Source of the DNA: Lysobacter sp. FW306-1B-D06B
GTDB lineage: Bacteria; Pseudomonadota; Gammaproteobacteria; Xanthomonadales; Xanthomonadaceae
Reading direction: 5' to 3'
Length of the DNA: 64,000 nucleotides
NCBI RefSeq assembly: GCF_038446665.1
Contig: NZ_CP151802.1
Location: 1,240,001 to 1,304,000 of the forward strand
Positions 8,545-17,338 of the stretch are shown here, piece by piece. The translations under genes were made by a program, and so were the position numbers. The first letter of the stretch is position 1, and every line of letters starts with the position of its first letter. Below the pieces are notes generated by a model. That model saw nothing but the letters and a program-made list of their open reading frames with translations, was not told the origin of the DNA and did no database searches.

Positions 8545-8733
8545 CTCCCTCCCCTGCGTGCAGGGGAGGGTTGCGGAGGGGGGCGAAGCCGCGCAGCGGC
8601 GAGCTCGGCGCTGACGCGCCTCACCACCCCCTCCCAACCCGCGGCCATCGGGCACAGCCGATGGCGTTCGCCGGGACGCGCGCCAGTGGCGCGCAAGCAG
8701 TCCTGCCTCTCCCCATGCAATCAGGGGGAGGGG
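8545..8733. repeat. Composite palindromic repeat (family B)
   Basis: Begins CTCCCTCCCCTGCGTGCAGG and ends GGGGGAGGGG. Inside is a conserved core (GGCGAAGCCGC, GCGGCGAGCTCGGCG, CTGACGCGCCTC, CCCCCTCCCAACC) shared with copies at 16722, 53736 and 62562. This copy has extra internal palindromes (CCATCGGGCACAGCCGATGG and CGCGCGCCAGTGGCGCGC). It fills most of the gap between the two S9 peptidases. Confidence 0.85.
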
Positions 8734-8777
8734 TTCCAAGAGCCGCACGTTGTCATTGGCACAACCGGACCCCATCC

Positions 8778-8812
8778 ATGAAACCGACCCATCTCCTGCT
8801 TTCGGCCTGATC
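8778..8812 (+). pseudogene. Broken signal-peptide start of the second S9 peptidase
   Basis: The ATG at 8778 encodes MKPTHLLLSA and then hits TGA at 8808-8810. The peptide looks like the n- and h-region of a Sec signal. With one extra base near 8807 (GCCCTGATCATG instead of GCCTGATCATG) it would continue LIM into the downstream frame STTAPSLAATA, giving a normal signal peptide with a cleavage site. The segment is therefore probably the original 5' end of ptrB, cut off by a single-base loss or a sequencing error. Confidence 0.6.
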
Positions 8813-10915
8813 ATGAGCACCACCGCCCCCAGCCTCGCCGCCACCGCCACCCCGCCCGATGCGGCGAAGAAGCCTCACATCGTCAAGGCCCCGTTCGGCG
8901 CGCAGCGCGAGGACGAGTACTACTGGCTGCGCGACGACGAGCGCAAGAATCCCGACATGCTGGCGTACCTCAACGCCGAGAACGCCTACGTCGACGCGGT
9001 GATGGCACCGCTGAAGCCGCTGGAGAACAAGCTGTACGAAGAGATCGTCGGCCGCATCAAGCAGGACGACGCCTCCGTGCCGTACCGCGAGCGCGGCCAC
9101 TGGTACTACAGCCGCTTCGAGACCGGCCAGGACTACCCGATCTACGCGCGCCGCGCGGGCGACATGAACGCCACCGAGCAGGTGCTGCTCGACGTCAACG
9201 TCATGGCCAAGGGCAAGGACTACTTCAACGTCGGCGACTGGGAAGTCAGCCAGGACAACAAGATCCTCGCCTGGGCCGACGACGCCGTGGGCCGCCGCCA
9301 GTACGTCATCCGCTTCAAGAACCTGGAAACCGGCGAGGTCTACCCCGACGAGATCAAGGGCGTCTCGCCCAACCTGGTCTGGGCCGACGACAACAGGACG
9401 CTGTTCTACGTCGAGAACGATCCGGAAACCCTGCTCACCGTGCGCGTGAAGAAGCACGTGCTCGGCACGCCCGCCTCGCAGGACGTGCTGGTGTACGAGG
9501 AGAAGGACGACAGCTTCTACATGGGCATCGATCGCTCGCGCGACGACAAGTTCATCTGCATCGGCGTGGAAAGCACCGTCTCGAGCGAGATGCGCTGCGC
9601 GCCGGCCGCGAACCCGGACAAGTTCACCGTGCTCGCGCCGCGCGAGCGCGACGTGGAATACCAGGCCGATCACCTCGACGGCCGCTGGGTCATCCGCACC
9701 AACGAAGGCGGCGCGAAGAACTTCAAGCTGATGACCGCGCCGTCGGATGCCACCTCGCGCAAGCAGTGGAAGGACTGGGTGGCGCACCGCGACGACGTGT
9801 TCATCGAAGGCTTCGAGCTGTTCGACGGCTTCACCACCATCGCCGAACGTTCCGACGCGCTGGAGCGCCTGCGCGTGCTGAAGAAGGACGGCAAGGAGGA
9901 GTACGTCAAGGCCGACGAGCCGGCATATTCGATGGGCCTGTCGGTCAATTCCGAACACGACACGCCGTGGCTGCGCTACAGCTACACCTCGCTGACCACG
10001 CCGGGCACGACGTACGAAGTGAACGTCGAAACCGGCGAGCGCAAGCTGCTCAAGCGCGAACCCGTCATCGGCTACGACCCGGAGAAGTACGTCACGCAGC
10101 GCGTGTGGGCGACCGCGCGCGACGGCGTGAAGATCCCGGTGTCGCTGGTGTATCGCAAGGGCTTCGAGAAGGACGGCAAGGCCGCGATGCTGCAATACGC
10201 CTACGGCAGCTACGGCTCCTCCACCGATCCGCGCTTCAACGGTCCGGTGGTGAGCCTGCTCGATCGCGGCATGGTGTACGCCATCGCCCACATCCGCGGC
10301 GGCCAGGAAATGGGCCGCAAGTGGTACGACGACGGCAAGCTGTTCCACAAGAAGAACACCTTCACCGACTTCATCGACGTCACCCACGACCTGGTGAAGC
10401 AGGGCTATGCAGCGAAGGATCGCGTCGCGGCGTACGGCGGCAGCGCCGGTGGCCTGCTGATGGGCGCGATCGCCAACATGGCGCCGGACACGTACCGCGT
10501 GATCCTCTCGCAGGTGCCGTTCGTGGACGTGGTGACGACGATGCTCGATCCGACCATCCCGCTCACCACGAACGAATACGACGAGTGGGGCAACCCGGAA
10601 AAGAAGGACTACTACGACTACATGCTGTCGTATTCGCCGTACGACAACCTGTCCAGGCAGGCGTATCCGGCGATGTTCATCGGCACCGGCCTGTGGGATT
10701 CGCAGGTGCAGTACTGGGAGCCGGCCAAGTACGTCGCGCGCCTGCGTGACGTGGACACCTCCGACAACACCGTCGTGTTCCGCACCAACATGGACGCCGG
10801 CCATGGCGGCAAGTCGGGCCGTTTCCGCCGCTATCGCGAGCTGTCGGAGATGTATGCGTTCATGCTCGACCAGCTGGGCCTGGCCGCGGCGCCTGCGGCG
10901 ACTGCTTCGAAGTAA
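8813..10915 (+). CDS. ptrB: Oligopeptidase B (S9A family)
   Basis: About 700 residues from the ATG at 8813. The propeller domain starts at KAPFGAQREDEYYWLRDD. The catalytic domain has S544 (YGGSAGG) and the oligopeptidase B signature VPFVDVVTTMLD followed by IPLTTNEYDEWGNP. The aspartate lies in the GLWDSQV region and the catalytic histidine in DAGHGG. It cleaves peptides after Arg or Lys. The annotated start begins in the middle of what looks like a signal peptide (MSTTAPSLAATA); the true start may be 8778, with a one-base frameshift between (see findings). If 8813 is used the enzyme would stay in the cytoplasm, as classical oligopeptidase B does. A family-A hairpin follows the stop. Confidence 0.9.
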   Translation: MSTTAPSLAATATPPDAAKKPHIVKAPFGAQREDEYYWLRDDERKNPDMLAYLNAENAYVDAVMAPLKPLENKLYEEIVGRIKQDDASVPYRERGHWYYSRFETGQDYPIYARRAGDMNATEQVLLDVNVMAKGKDYFNVGDWEVSQDNKILAWADDAVGRRQYVIRFKNLETGEVYPDEIKGVSPNLVWADDNRTLFYVENDPETLLTVRVKKHVLGTPASQDVLVYEEKDDSFYMGIDRSRDDKFICIGVESTVSSEMRCAPAANPDKFTVLAPRERDVEYQADHLDGRWVIRTNEGGAKNFKLMTAPSDATSRKQWKDWVAHRDDVFIEGFELFDGFTTIAERSDALERLRVLKKDGKEEYVKADEPAYSMGLSVNSEHDTPWLRYSYTSLTTPGTTYEVNVETGERKLLKREPVIGYDPEKYVTQRVWATARDGVKIPVSLVYRKGFEKDGKAAMLQYAYGSYGSSTDPRFNGPVVSLLDRGMVYAIAHIRGGQEMGRKWYDDGKLFHKKNTFTDFIDVTHDLVKQGYAAKDRVAAYGGSAGGLLMGAIANMAPDTYRVILSQVPFVDVVTTMLDPTIPLTTNEYDEWGNPEKKDYYDYMLSYSPYDNLSRQAYPAMFIGTGLWDSQVQYWEPAKYVARLRDVDTSDNTVVFRTNMDAGHGGKSGRFRRYRELSEMYAFMLDQLGLAAAPAATASK

Positions 10916-10937
10916 GCCCGGCAGTGCCGAGCGTTAA

Positions 10938-10974
10938 GCCCCTCTCCCGCCGGGAGAGGGGTTGGGGTGAGGGC
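10938..10974. repeat. Palindromic repeat (family A)
   Basis: CCCCTCTCCCGC directly followed by CGGGAGAGGGG and the flank TTGGGGTGAGGG. It is a perfect hairpin 22 nt after the ptrB stop and may double as its transcript end. Confidence 0.85.
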
Positions 10975-11051
10975 CGGGGCGTGCGGTGAGGCGCCGCTCG
11001 CCACATGCCGCTACTGCTTTCGCAAAGCCCCCGGAACGTCAAGACCACCAC

Positions 11052-11468
11052 GTGACTACCCCGCTTCCATCGCCCACGCCACGCCCCAAAGCCCGCTTCC
11101 GCTGGGCCTGGTGGCTGCTCGCCTACGCCAGCCTCGCGCTGGGCGTGATCGGGATCGTCGTCCCCGGGCTTCCGACCGTGCCGTTCGTGCTGCTGTCGGC
11201 CTTCGCCGCCGCGCGCGGTTCGCGGAAGCTGCACGACTGGCTGCTCGCGCATCGCCAGTTCGGGCCGATGATCCGCGACTGGGAGGCGCACGGCGCCGTT
11301 TCGCGGCGCGCCAAGCGCCTGGCGGTGTCGATGATGGCCGTCTGCGCGGTGATCATGTTCCTCACCGCGCCGCGCTGGTGGATGGCCGCGACCGGCACCG
11401 GAATCATGGCCGTGGTCGCAGTCTGGCTGTGGCGACGCCCGGAACCGCCGCCGCATCCGCGTGCCTGA
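11052..11468 (+). CDS. DUF454 (YbaN-like) inner-membrane protein
   Basis: 138 residues from a GTG start. The YbaN family signature is clear: [29 protein letters not shown] (quoted here as [15 protein letters not shown], then [13 protein letters not shown]), then [17 protein letters not shown] and FGPMIRDW. Three to four membrane segments are visible (about 16-50 as a pair and 92-128 as a pair). Its function is unknown across bacteria. The GTG at 11052 is chosen because the conserved region starts soon after and the upstream in-frame codons are low-complexity. It stands alone between ptrB and lptM and has its own leader. Confidence 0.85.
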   Translation: MTTPLPSPTPRPKARFRWAWWLLAYASLALGVIGIVVPGLPTVPFVLLSAFAAARGSRKLHDWLLAHRQFGPMIRDWEAHGAVSRRAKRLAVSMMAVCAVIMFLTAPRWWMAATGTGIMAVVAVWLWRRPEPPPHPRA

Positions 11469-11492
11469 GGTTCCATCGCGCGCGCCCCGGGC

Positions 11493-11498
11493 TACACT
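11493..11498 (+). promoter_or_regulatory. -10-like hexamer directly before lptM (leaderless candidate)
   Basis: TACACT ends 6 nt before the lptM ATG and there is no purine-rich Shine-Dalgarno between them. If used, transcription would start at or next to the A of the ATG. Confidence 0.5.
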
Positions 11499-11504
11499 TC
11501 GGGC

Positions 11505-11765
11505 ATGAATCCCGTCCGCCTGCTCGCCGCCGTTTCCCTGCTTGCCCTGCCGCTGCTGTTGTCGGCGTGCGGCAACAAGGGCCCCCTGATCCTGCCGCCG
11601 AAGGTCCCCGTGGACACGCAGGCCGGTGCGGCGCCGGCACAGGAAATCGGCGACGCCAGCGACGCCATCGACGAAACGCCCAAGGCCGACGCCACCAACG
11701 CCGAATCGGACCTGGACGACGACGACTCCGATCCGCCGGAAAACACCGACACGCCGCGCTCATGA
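11505..11765 (+). CDS. lptM: LPS translocon maturation chaperone LptM (YifL family lipoprotein)
   Basis: 86 residues. A lipoprotein signal with lipobox LLSAC (Cys about 22) is followed at once by the family hallmark [10 protein letters not shown]. LptM helps assemble the LptD-LptE outer-membrane translocon by promoting the correct disulfide pattern of LptD. The acidic, Asp-rich tail after residue 45 is longer than the E. coli protein and looks disordered. Its stop overlaps the dapF start (ATGA at 11762), the same lptM-dapF-DUF484-xerC order as in E. coli. Regulation may be from the leaderless-type promoter just upstream. Confidence 0.88.
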   Translation: MNPVRLLAAVSLLALPLLLSACGNKGPLILPPKVPVDTQAGAAPAQEIGDASDAIDETPKADATNAESDLDDDDSDPPENTDTPRS

Positions 11766-12607
11766 CCCTGCGTTTCACCAAGATGCACGGCGCGGGCAAC
11801 GACTTCGTCGTGCTCGACCTGCGCGGCGATACGCCGCCGCCTTCGCCCGAGGTATGCCGCGCGCTGGCCGACCGCCACACCGGCGTGGGCTGCGACCAGA
11901 TCCTCACCGTCGAACGCGCCGACAACGGTGCCGCCGCGCGTTACCGCATCTGGAATGCCGACGGTTCCTCGTCGCAGCAGTGCGGCAACGGCGCGCGCTG
12001 CATCGCCGCGTGGGTGGTGCGCGACGCGCAATCGCGCGGCGACGCGCTGGGCGGCGAGTTCGTCCTCGACAGCCCCGTCGGCGCGCATGCCGTCACGCGC
12101 CTGGACGGCGGCGGCTACCGCATCGAAATGGGCCTGCCGCGCTTCGCGCCGGCCAGCATCCCGCTGCGCGGCTTCGAAGGCGCGCAGGACGAATACGTGC
12201 TGTACCACGACGACTCGGTATTCACCTTCGGCGCGGTGTCGATGGGCAACCCGCACGCGGTGATCGAGGTCGACGACGTGGATCACGCGCCAGTGCAAGC
12301 CGTCGCGCCCCTGCTGCAATCGCATCCGGCCTTTCCGGAATCGGTGAACGTCGGCTTCGCGCAGGTCGAATCGCGCGATCGCATCCGCCTGCGCGTGTAC
12401 GAGCGCGGCGTCGGCGAGACCTTGGCCTGCGGCAGCGGCGCCTGCGCCGCGGCGGCGGTGCTGATGCGGCGCGGACGCGTGGATCGCGACGTCACCGTCG
12501 CATTGCCCGGTGGCGAACTGCGCATCGCCTGGCCTGCGGACGATGCCCCGTTGACGATGTCCGGGCCGGCTGCGTTCGTCTTCGAAGGAGAGTGGACTCA
12601 TGACTGA
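11762..12607 (+). CDS. dapF: Diaminopimelate epimerase
   Basis: 281 residues, full length. It converts L,L- to meso-diaminopimelate, the precursor of lysine and of the peptidoglycan cross-linking residue. The two catalytic cysteines are C74 (QCGNGARC) and C223 (ACGSGAC); the N-terminal [13 protein letters not shown] and the central MGNPH motif are intact. The start overlaps the lptM stop by 4 nt and the end overlaps DUF484 by 8 nt, indicating tight translational coupling across the operon. Confidence 0.97.
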   Translation: MTLRFTKMHGAGNDFVVLDLRGDTPPPSPEVCRALADRHTGVGCDQILTVERADNGAAARYRIWNADGSSSQQCGNGARCIAAWVVRDAQSRGDALGGEFVLDSPVGAHAVTRLDGGGYRIEMGLPRFAPASIPLRGFEGAQDEYVLYHDDSVFTFGAVSMGNPHAVIEVDDVDHAPVQAVAPLLQSHPAFPESVNVGFAQVESRDRIRLRVYERGVGETLACGSGACAAAAVLMRRGRVDRDVTVALPGGELRIAWPADDAPLTMSGPAAFVFEGEWTHD

Positions 12608-13274
12608 CACGCTGGAAAAGCTCGGCGCCCACGAAGTCGCCGCCTGGCTGCGCCGGCACCCGCGCTTCCTGCAGCAGTTCCCCGACCTCGCGTTGAGCCT
12701 GGTCGTCCCGCGCGAGGAAGGTTCGGCATCGTCGCTGGCGAGCTATCAGCTGGAAGTGCTGCGCGACAAGAACCGCGAGCTTTCGCGCCGCCTCCAGGAA
12801 CTGTTCGCCAACGCGCAGGAGAACGAGCGCCTGTCGGTGCGCACGCACCAGCTCACGCTGGCGCTGATGCGCCAGGGCAGCGCCGCCGACACGCTGCGCG
12901 CGATGGCCGCCAGCCTCGCCGAAGACTTCAACGGCGATCTGGTGCGGCTGGTGGTGTTCCGTCCGATCGACGGGTTGGGCGATACCGACTGGCTGCAGGT
13001 CATCGCGCAGGACGATGCGCGCCTGCATCCGTTCCGCGACTGCCTGGCCGACGGCGAACCGCTGTGCGGCCGTCTGCAGCCGGAGAAGCACGCGCTGCTG
13101 TACGGCGTTCGCGCGGAGGAAGTGCAGTCCACCGCGCTGTTGCCGCTGCCGGGCGTGGGCCTGGTGGCGGTGGGCAGTCGCGATGCGAACCGCTTCTTCC
13201 CCGGCATGGGCACATTGTTCCTGCGCATGATGGGCGAATCGCTCGCCACCGCGCTCAAGCGCTTCCCGGGCTGA
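12600..13274 (+). CDS. DUF484 family protein
   Basis: 224 residues. This conserved GAF-like protein is almost always encoded between dapF and xerC in gammaproteobacteria. It begins [20 protein letters not shown], the family N-terminal helix, followed by a coiled-coil stretch ([19 protein letters not shown]) and a GAF-like C-terminal domain (about 100-220, ending [17 protein letters not shown]). The biochemical role is unknown; the constant linkage suggests a role with XerC or cell-wall and division processes. It overlaps dapF by 8 nt and xerC by one base (TGATG). Confidence 0.93.
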   Translation: MTDTLEKLGAHEVAAWLRRHPRFLQQFPDLALSLVVPREEGSASSLASYQLEVLRDKNRELSRRLQELFANAQENERLSVRTHQLTLALMRQGSAADTLRAMAASLAEDFNGDLVRLVVFRPIDGLGDTDWLQVIAQDDARLHPFRDCLADGEPLCGRLQPEKHALLYGVRAEEVQSTALLPLPGVGLVAVGSRDANRFFPGMGTLFLRMMGESLATALKRFPG

Positions 13275-14221
13275 TGCCGCGCGGGCGCGCCGGCGCGGTG
13301 TCGCTTCCACCGGATGCACCGGACGAGGCGCCGCGCGTGGCGCAGATCGAGGACTACCTCGCACATCTGCAGGTCGAACGCCGCATGTCCGCGCACACGC
13401 TCGATGCGTACCGGCGCGATCTGCTCGCGCTCGCACAGTGGGCGCAGCGCGAAGGCAGCGAGGTGACATCGCTGCATGGCGAGCAGATCCGCGGCTTCGT
13501 CGCCGCCGAACACCGCCGCGGCCTGTCGCCCAAGAGCCTGCAACGGCGGCTTTCCGCATGCCGCAGTTTCTATGCCTGGCTGGTGAAGCAGGGGCGCATC
13601 GCAGCGAGCCCGGCCGCGTCGATCCGTTCGCCCAAGGCACCGCGCAAATTGCCGCAGGTGCTCGATCCCGACGAAGCCAAGGCATTGGTCGAAGTGCCGA
13701 CCGATGCGCCGCTGGGCCTGCGCGATCGCGCGCTGCTGGAACTGTTCTATTCCTCGGGCCTGCGTCTGTCGGAACTGTGCGCGCTGCGCTGGCGCGACCT
13801 CGACCTGGCCGATGCGCTGGTCACCGTGCTCGGCAAAGGAAGCAAGCAGCGCAGCGTGCCGCTGGGTTCGCATGCGCGTAACGCATTGGGCGAATGGCGC
13901 GCGTCCACGGGCGCGGGCAACGACGCACCGGTGTTTCCCGGTCGCGGCGGCGCGCCGATCACGCCGCGCGCGGTGCAGTTGCGGCTGCGTCATCTGGCGC
14001 AGCAGCAGGGATTGTTCAAGCGCGTGCATCCGCACCTGCTGCGGCATTCCTTCGCCAGCCACATCCTGGAATCCTCCGGCGACCTGCGTGGCGTGCAGGA
14101 GCTGCTCGGCCACGCCGACATCGCCACCACGCAGATCTACACCCACCTGGACTACCAGCACCTGGCCAAGGCGTACGACGCCGCGCACCCGCGTGCCCGC
14201 CGCAAGACCGGCGAAGGCTGA
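13274..14221 (+). CDS. xerC: Tyrosine recombinase XerC
   Basis: 315 residues. It resolves chromosome dimers at dif together with XerD. The SAM-like N-terminal core-binding domain lies at about 21-110 and the catalytic domain at 125-305. All catalytic residues are present: R164 (SGLRLSEL), K188 (GKGSK), H254 and R257 (HLLRH), H280 (LLGHAD) and the nucleophile Y289 (IYTHLD). The start ATG overlaps the DUF484 stop. The N-terminus is about 15 residues longer than in E. coli, with a basic, Pro-rich lead. It is a housekeeping recombinase in its normal operon, not a phage integrase. Confidence 0.96.
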   Translation: MPRGRAGAVSLPPDAPDEAPRVAQIEDYLAHLQVERRMSAHTLDAYRRDLLALAQWAQREGSEVTSLHGEQIRGFVAAEHRRGLSPKSLQRRLSACRSFYAWLVKQGRIAASPAASIRSPKAPRKLPQVLDPDEAKALVEVPTDAPLGLRDRALLELFYSSGLRLSELCALRWRDLDLADALVTVLGKGSKQRSVPLGSHARNALGEWRASTGAGNDAPVFPGRGGAPITPRAVQLRLRHLAQQQGLFKRVHPHLLRHSFASHILESSGDLRGVQELLGHADIATTQIYTHLDYQHLAKAYDAAHPRARRKTGEG

Positions 14222-14357
14222 ACGCTTTCCGTACCGACCGCTCTCGCGAGGCCTCCTGGAGAGGGTCCAGGAACTTTTCTGACTCGTCTCAAATCTCCCG
14301 CCGGGCCTCGTCCGTAGCTTTGCTTGCACGGGCAAATATCCAGTGGAGACCCGGGCC

Positions 14358-14558
14358 ATGGCGAAGAACTTCCCCCTGAATCCCAAACACCCCGAGCGCA
14401 TCTGCTGGGGCTGCGACCGCTACTGCCCGGCGCAATCGCTGGCCTGCGGCAACGGCTCCGGACGCGTCATGCACCCGGCCGAATCGCAGGGCGAACACTG
14501 GTACGAGGAGTGGGACATCGAGCCCTCCCCGGACAATCCACGCATGGCGTTGCTCTAG
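14358..14558 (+). CDS. DUF3079 family small protein
   Basis: 66 residues. It matches the DUF3079 pattern: MAKNFPLNPKHPERICWGCD, then CPAQSLACGNG and a C-terminal HWYEEW segment. Four cysteines (CWGCDRYC and a fourth in SLACGNG) suggest a small metal-binding knuckle. Function is unknown. The start is the ATG at 14358; the upstream ATG at 14343 adds five untypical residues. It lies between xerC and the heat-shock hslVU pair and is probably independently transcribed. Confidence 0.88.
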   Translation: MAKNFPLNPKHPERICWGCDRYCPAQSLACGNGSGRVMHPAESQGEHWYEEWDIEPSPDNPRMALL

Positions 14559-14620
14559 GCATTCGGTCGTGCGCGTGCGTCTTCACGCATGCGCATTGAC
14601 ATCGTCGCGCAACCCGCCGG

Positions 14621-14646
14621 CTTGAACCCACCCGTCCATGCCCCCA
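14621..14646 (+). promoter_or_regulatory. Sigma-32 (heat-shock) type promoter for hslVU
   Basis: CTTGAA at 14621-14626, a 14-nt spacer, then CCCCCA at 14641-14646. This closely matches the RpoH consensus (CTTGAA, 13-15 nt, CCCCAT). The predicted start is near 14653, and a GGAGG Shine-Dalgarno follows 7 nt before the hslV ATG. Biologically consistent, since hslVU is an RpoH target in other gammaproteobacteria. Confidence 0.8.
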
Positions 14647-14672
14647 CCCACTGGGAATCCCCCGGAGGTCGC

Positions 14673-15224
14673 ATGGATCCGAGTCAGAACCCCAACGTTT
14701 TCCACGCCACGACCATCGTGTCGGTGCGCCGCGACGGTCGCGTCGCGGTCGCCGGCGACGGTCAGGTCACCCTTGGCCACACGGTGATGAAGGCCAACGC
14801 ACGCAAAGTGCGACGACTTGGCCGCGACGGCCAGGTGCTGGCCGGTTTCGCCGGCGCCGCCGCCGATGCCTTCACCCTGTTCGAACTGTTCGAAGCCAAG
14901 CTGGAGAAGCATGGCCAGCTCACGCGCGCAGCGGTGGAACTGGCCAAGGATTGGCGCACGGAGCGACGCCTGGGCAAGCTCGAAGCGCTGCTCGCGGTCG
15001 CCGACAGGGAAACCTCGCTGATCATCAGCGGCACGGGCGACGTGATCGAGCCCGAGGACGGCATCATCGCCATCGGTTCCGGCGGCATGTACGCACTGTC
15101 CGCCGCGCGCGCGCTGATCGCGCATACCCAGCTGGACGCACGCACCATCGCCACCGAGGCGATCAACATCGCCGGCGACGTGTGCATCTACACGAACCGC
15201 AACGTGGTGGTGGAAGAACTGTAG
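14673..15224 (+). CDS. hslV: ATP-dependent protease peptidase subunit HslV
   Basis: 183 residues. It is the threonine-protease dodecamer of the HslUV complex, which degrades misfolded and regulatory proteins in the cytoplasm. The core begins [10 protein letters not shown], where the first Thr is the nucleophile after processing; here it is preceded by a 12-residue propeptide-like extension ([12 protein letters not shown]) instead of the one or two residues of E. coli, so processing must remove more. GDGQVTLG and the C-terminal segment are typical. The start is backed by a good GGAGG site. hslU follows after 90 nt occupied by a palindromic repeat. Confidence 0.96.
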   Translation: MDPSQNPNVFHATTIVSVRRDGRVAVAGDGQVTLGHTVMKANARKVRRLGRDGQVLAGFAGAAADAFTLFELFEAKLEKHGQLTRAAVELAKDWRTERRLGKLEALLAVADRETSLIISGTGDVIEPEDGIIAIGSGGMYALSAARALIAHTQLDARTIATEAINIAGDVCIYTNRNVVVEEL

Positions 15225-15228
15225 AGCC

Positions 15229-15310
15229 GGGATTAGGGATTAGGGATTCGAGATTCGAAGCCCGTCCCGCCTTGCTTTTGCGAATCCCCACTCCCGAATC
15301 CCGAATCCCG
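15229..15310. repeat. Inverted repeat (family C, GGGATTCGGGATTCG type) between hslV and hslU
   Basis: The left arm has tandem GGGATTA/GGGATTCG heptamer-like units; the right arm has their complement (CGAATCCC, ACTCCCGAATCCCGAATCCCG). The loop contains CTTGCTTTTGCG. Related copies lie at 29971-30047 and 32330-32480. Here it is inside the hslVU operon and its right arm ends four bases before the hslU ATG. Confidence 0.85.
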
Positions 15311-15314
15311 AAAA

Positions 15315-16703
15315 ATGCCCATCAAGCCTGATAACTCCAACGCCACCATGACGCCGCGCGAGATCGTGCAGGAGCTGGATCGACACATCGTCGGCCAGCA
15401 TTCGGCCAAGCGCGCGGTCGCGATCGCCCTGCGCAACCGCTGGCGCCGCATGCAGCTGCCGGCCGAGCTGCGCAACGAGGTCATGCCCAAGAACATCCTG
15501 ATGATCGGCCCGACCGGCGTGGGCAAGACCGAGATCGCACGCCGCCTGGCGACGCTGGCCAACGCGCCGTTCGTGAAGGTGGAAGCCACGCGCTTCACCG
15601 AGGTCGGCTACGTCGGCAAGGACGTGGAGCAGATCGTGCGCGACCTGGCCGACACGGCGGTGAAGCTGTATCGCGAGCAGGCCAAGCACCGCGTGCGCAC
15701 GCAGGCCGAAGAGCGCGCCGAGGAGCGCATCCTCGATGCGCTGCTGCCACGCCGCCAGGGTGCGACGACCGTGTTCGGTTTCAATGCCGAAGAAGCGGCG
15801 AAGGACGAACCCTCGTCGCAGGAGAACGAAACCCGCGCCAAGCTGCGCAAGCAGTTGCGCAGCGGCGCGCTGGACGACCGCGAGATCGAGATCGAGACGG
15901 CGGTGAACGTCGGCGTCGACATCATGGCGCCGCCCGGCATGGAGGAAATGGGCCAGCAGCTGCGGCAGATGTTCTCGCAGGTGGCCGGCGCGAAGACGCA
16001 CAAGAAGACGCTGCCGATCCGCACCGCGCGTTCGCAGCTGACGGAAGAGGAAGCCGGCAAGCTGGTCAACGAAGACGAAGTGCGCGAGGCCGCCATCGAG
16101 GCCTGCGAACAGCACGGCATCGTCTTCATCGACGAGATCGACAAGGTCGCCAAGCGCAGCGAAGCGGGCCTGAGCGGCGGCGACGTCAGCCGCGAAGGCG
16201 TGCAGCGCGATCTGCTGCCGCTGGTGGAAGGCTCCACCGTGAGCACCAAGTACGGCCCGGTGAAGACCGACCACATCCTGTTCATCGCGTCGGGCGCGTT
16301 CCATCTGGCCAAGCCGAGCGATCTCATCCCCGAACTGCAGGGTCGCTTCCCGATCCGCGTGGAACTGAGCGCGCTGAGCAAGGACGACTTCGTGCGCATC
16401 CTCACCGAGCCCAAGGCCGCGCTGACGACGCAGTACATCGAACTGCTGCGCACCGAAGGCGTGGGCCTGGAATTCACGCCGGACGCGGTGGAGCGCCTGG
16501 CGGAAATCGCAGCGCAGGTGAACGAGCGCCAGGAAAACATCGGCGCGCGTCGCCTGCACACGGTGCTGGAGCGTCTGCTCGATGTGCTCAGTTATGAGGC
16601 GCCGGATCGCGACGGACAGGCGGTGCGCATCGACCGCGCCTACGTCAATCAGCACCTGGGCGAGCTGGTGCAGGATCCGGATCTGAGCCGGTACATTCTG
16701 TAA
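15315..16703 (+). CDS. hslU: ATP-dependent protease ATPase subunit HslU
   Basis: 462 residues. It is the AAA+ unfoldase partner of HslV. The N-terminal segment [17 protein letters not shown], Walker A at 65-72 (GPTGVGKT), the variable I-domain (about 110-245), Walker B (IVFIDEIDK), the sensor region and the C-terminal motif ending SRYIL (which docks into HslV) are all intact. The start is the ATG at 15315, directly after the right arm of a repeat hairpin that leaves no obvious Shine-Dalgarno; the internal ATG at residue 12 is an alternative start. Confidence 0.97.
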   Translation: MPIKPDNSNATMTPREIVQELDRHIVGQHSAKRAVAIALRNRWRRMQLPAELRNEVMPKNILMIGPTGVGKTEIARRLATLANAPFVKVEATRFTEVGYVGKDVEQIVRDLADTAVKLYREQAKHRVRTQAEERAEERILDALLPRRQGATTVFGFNAEEAAKDEPSSQENETRAKLRKQLRSGALDDREIEIETAVNVGVDIMAPPGMEEMGQQLRQMFSQVAGAKTHKKTLPIRTARSQLTEEEAGKLVNEDEVREAAIEACEQHGIVFIDEIDKVAKRSEAGLSGGDVSREGVQRDLLPLVEGSTVSTKYGPVKTDHILFIASGAFHLAKPSDLIPELQGRFPIRVELSALSKDDFVRILTEPKAALTTQYIELLRTEGVGLEFTPDAVERLAEIAAQVNERQENIGARRLHTVLERLLDVLSYEAPDRDGQAVRIDRAYVNQHLGELVQDPDLSRYIL

Positions 16704-16721
16704 GCCCAAACTCCACGAATG

Positions 16722-16840
16722 CTCCCTCCCCTGCGCGCAGGGGAGGGTTGGGGAGGGGTGGCGAAGCCGCATCGCGGCGAGCTCGGCGCTGACGCGCCTC
16801 GACCCCCTCCCAACCTCCCCCTGCAAGCAGGGGGAGGGGC
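16722..16840. repeat. Composite palindromic repeat (family B)
   Basis: CTCCCTCCCCTGCGCGCAGG at the left, the GGCGAAGCCGC/GCGGCGAGCTCGGCG core, then CCCCCTCCCAACCTCCCC and CTGCAAGCAGGGGGAGGGG at the right. It fills the gap between the convergent hslU and osmC-type genes and may end both transcripts. Confidence 0.88.
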
Positions 16841-16845
16841 TGTGA

Positions 16846-17292
16846 TCAGCGCGGCTCCACCGCAACCACCGTCTTCACCGAGCTCGCGATGAAGCAATTG
16901 CGATGCGCGGACTCGTGCAGCTTCTTGAGCTCTTCCGCGCTCGGCGCCTGGTCGGCGAACACGATGCGCGGACGCAGCGTCACATGCGTGACCGCCGCGC
17001 GTCCTTCGTCGTTCTTGCCCAGCGTGCCGACCGCATCGTCCTCGTAGGCATCGACGGTCCAGCCCTTCTTCGCCGCGATCGCGAGCGCCGTCAGCATGTG
17101 GCACGACGACAGCGCCGCGACCAGCATCTCCTCCGGATCCACGCCCTGCGCGCTGCCGAAGTAGGCCGGCGCCGCCGAGCCGGTGATGCGTTGCCCGCGT
17201 TCGAAACGCACCTCGTGATCGCGCGGGTAATGCTCGTAGTCGAACGGCTGGCCGTTGCGGGTCCAGCGGATCGAGGCGAGGTGTTCGGACAT
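16846..17292 (-). CDS. OsmC/Ohr family peroxiredoxin-like protein
   Basis: 148 residues. Thiol-dependent hydroperoxide reductase family. The two conserved cysteines are C64 (ALSSCHML) and C133 (HRNCFIA), which form the redox pair. The N-terminal SIRWTRNGQPFDYEHY strand and the YSRDHE-type region (YPRDHEVRFERGQ) resemble the OsmC/YhfA branch more than Ohr. Start at the ATG at 17292; an upstream in-frame ATG would extend it by a non-conserved stretch. It lies 46 nt downstream of the HExxH protein gene on the same strand. Confidence 0.9.
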   Translation of the reverse strand: MSEHLASIRWTRNGQPFDYEHYPRDHEVRFERGQRITGSAAPAYFGSAQGVDPEEMLVAALSSCHMLTALAIAAKKGWTVDAYEDDAVGTLGKNDEGRAAVTHVTLRPRIVFADQAPSAEELKKLHESAHRNCFIASSVKTVVAVEPR

Positions 17293-17338
17293 GGCGGCGG
17301 CTTCCGTGTGGGCGGGCCGCCACCATGCCACAGCGCGC

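Noticed and set aside
6006..8720. A 900-codon minus-strand frame opposite the first S9 peptidase
   Set aside because: The + strand encodes a complete peptidase with signal peptide and triad; the opposite frame is compositionally biased shadow.
8545..8733. CRISPR-like or tandem array
   Set aside because: The units are palindromic, of unequal length and without regular spacers; no cas genes occur in the window.
8778..8810. MKPTHLLLSA as a regulatory leader peptide of the oligopeptidase gene
   Set aside because: There is no attenuator structure or run of regulatory codons, and the residues fit a signal peptide that continues in the next frame.
13274..14221. Tyrosine recombinase as evidence of an integrated element
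   Set aside because: It sits in the conserved dapF-DUF484-xerC order with normal composition and no attachment-site duplication; it is chromosomal XerC.
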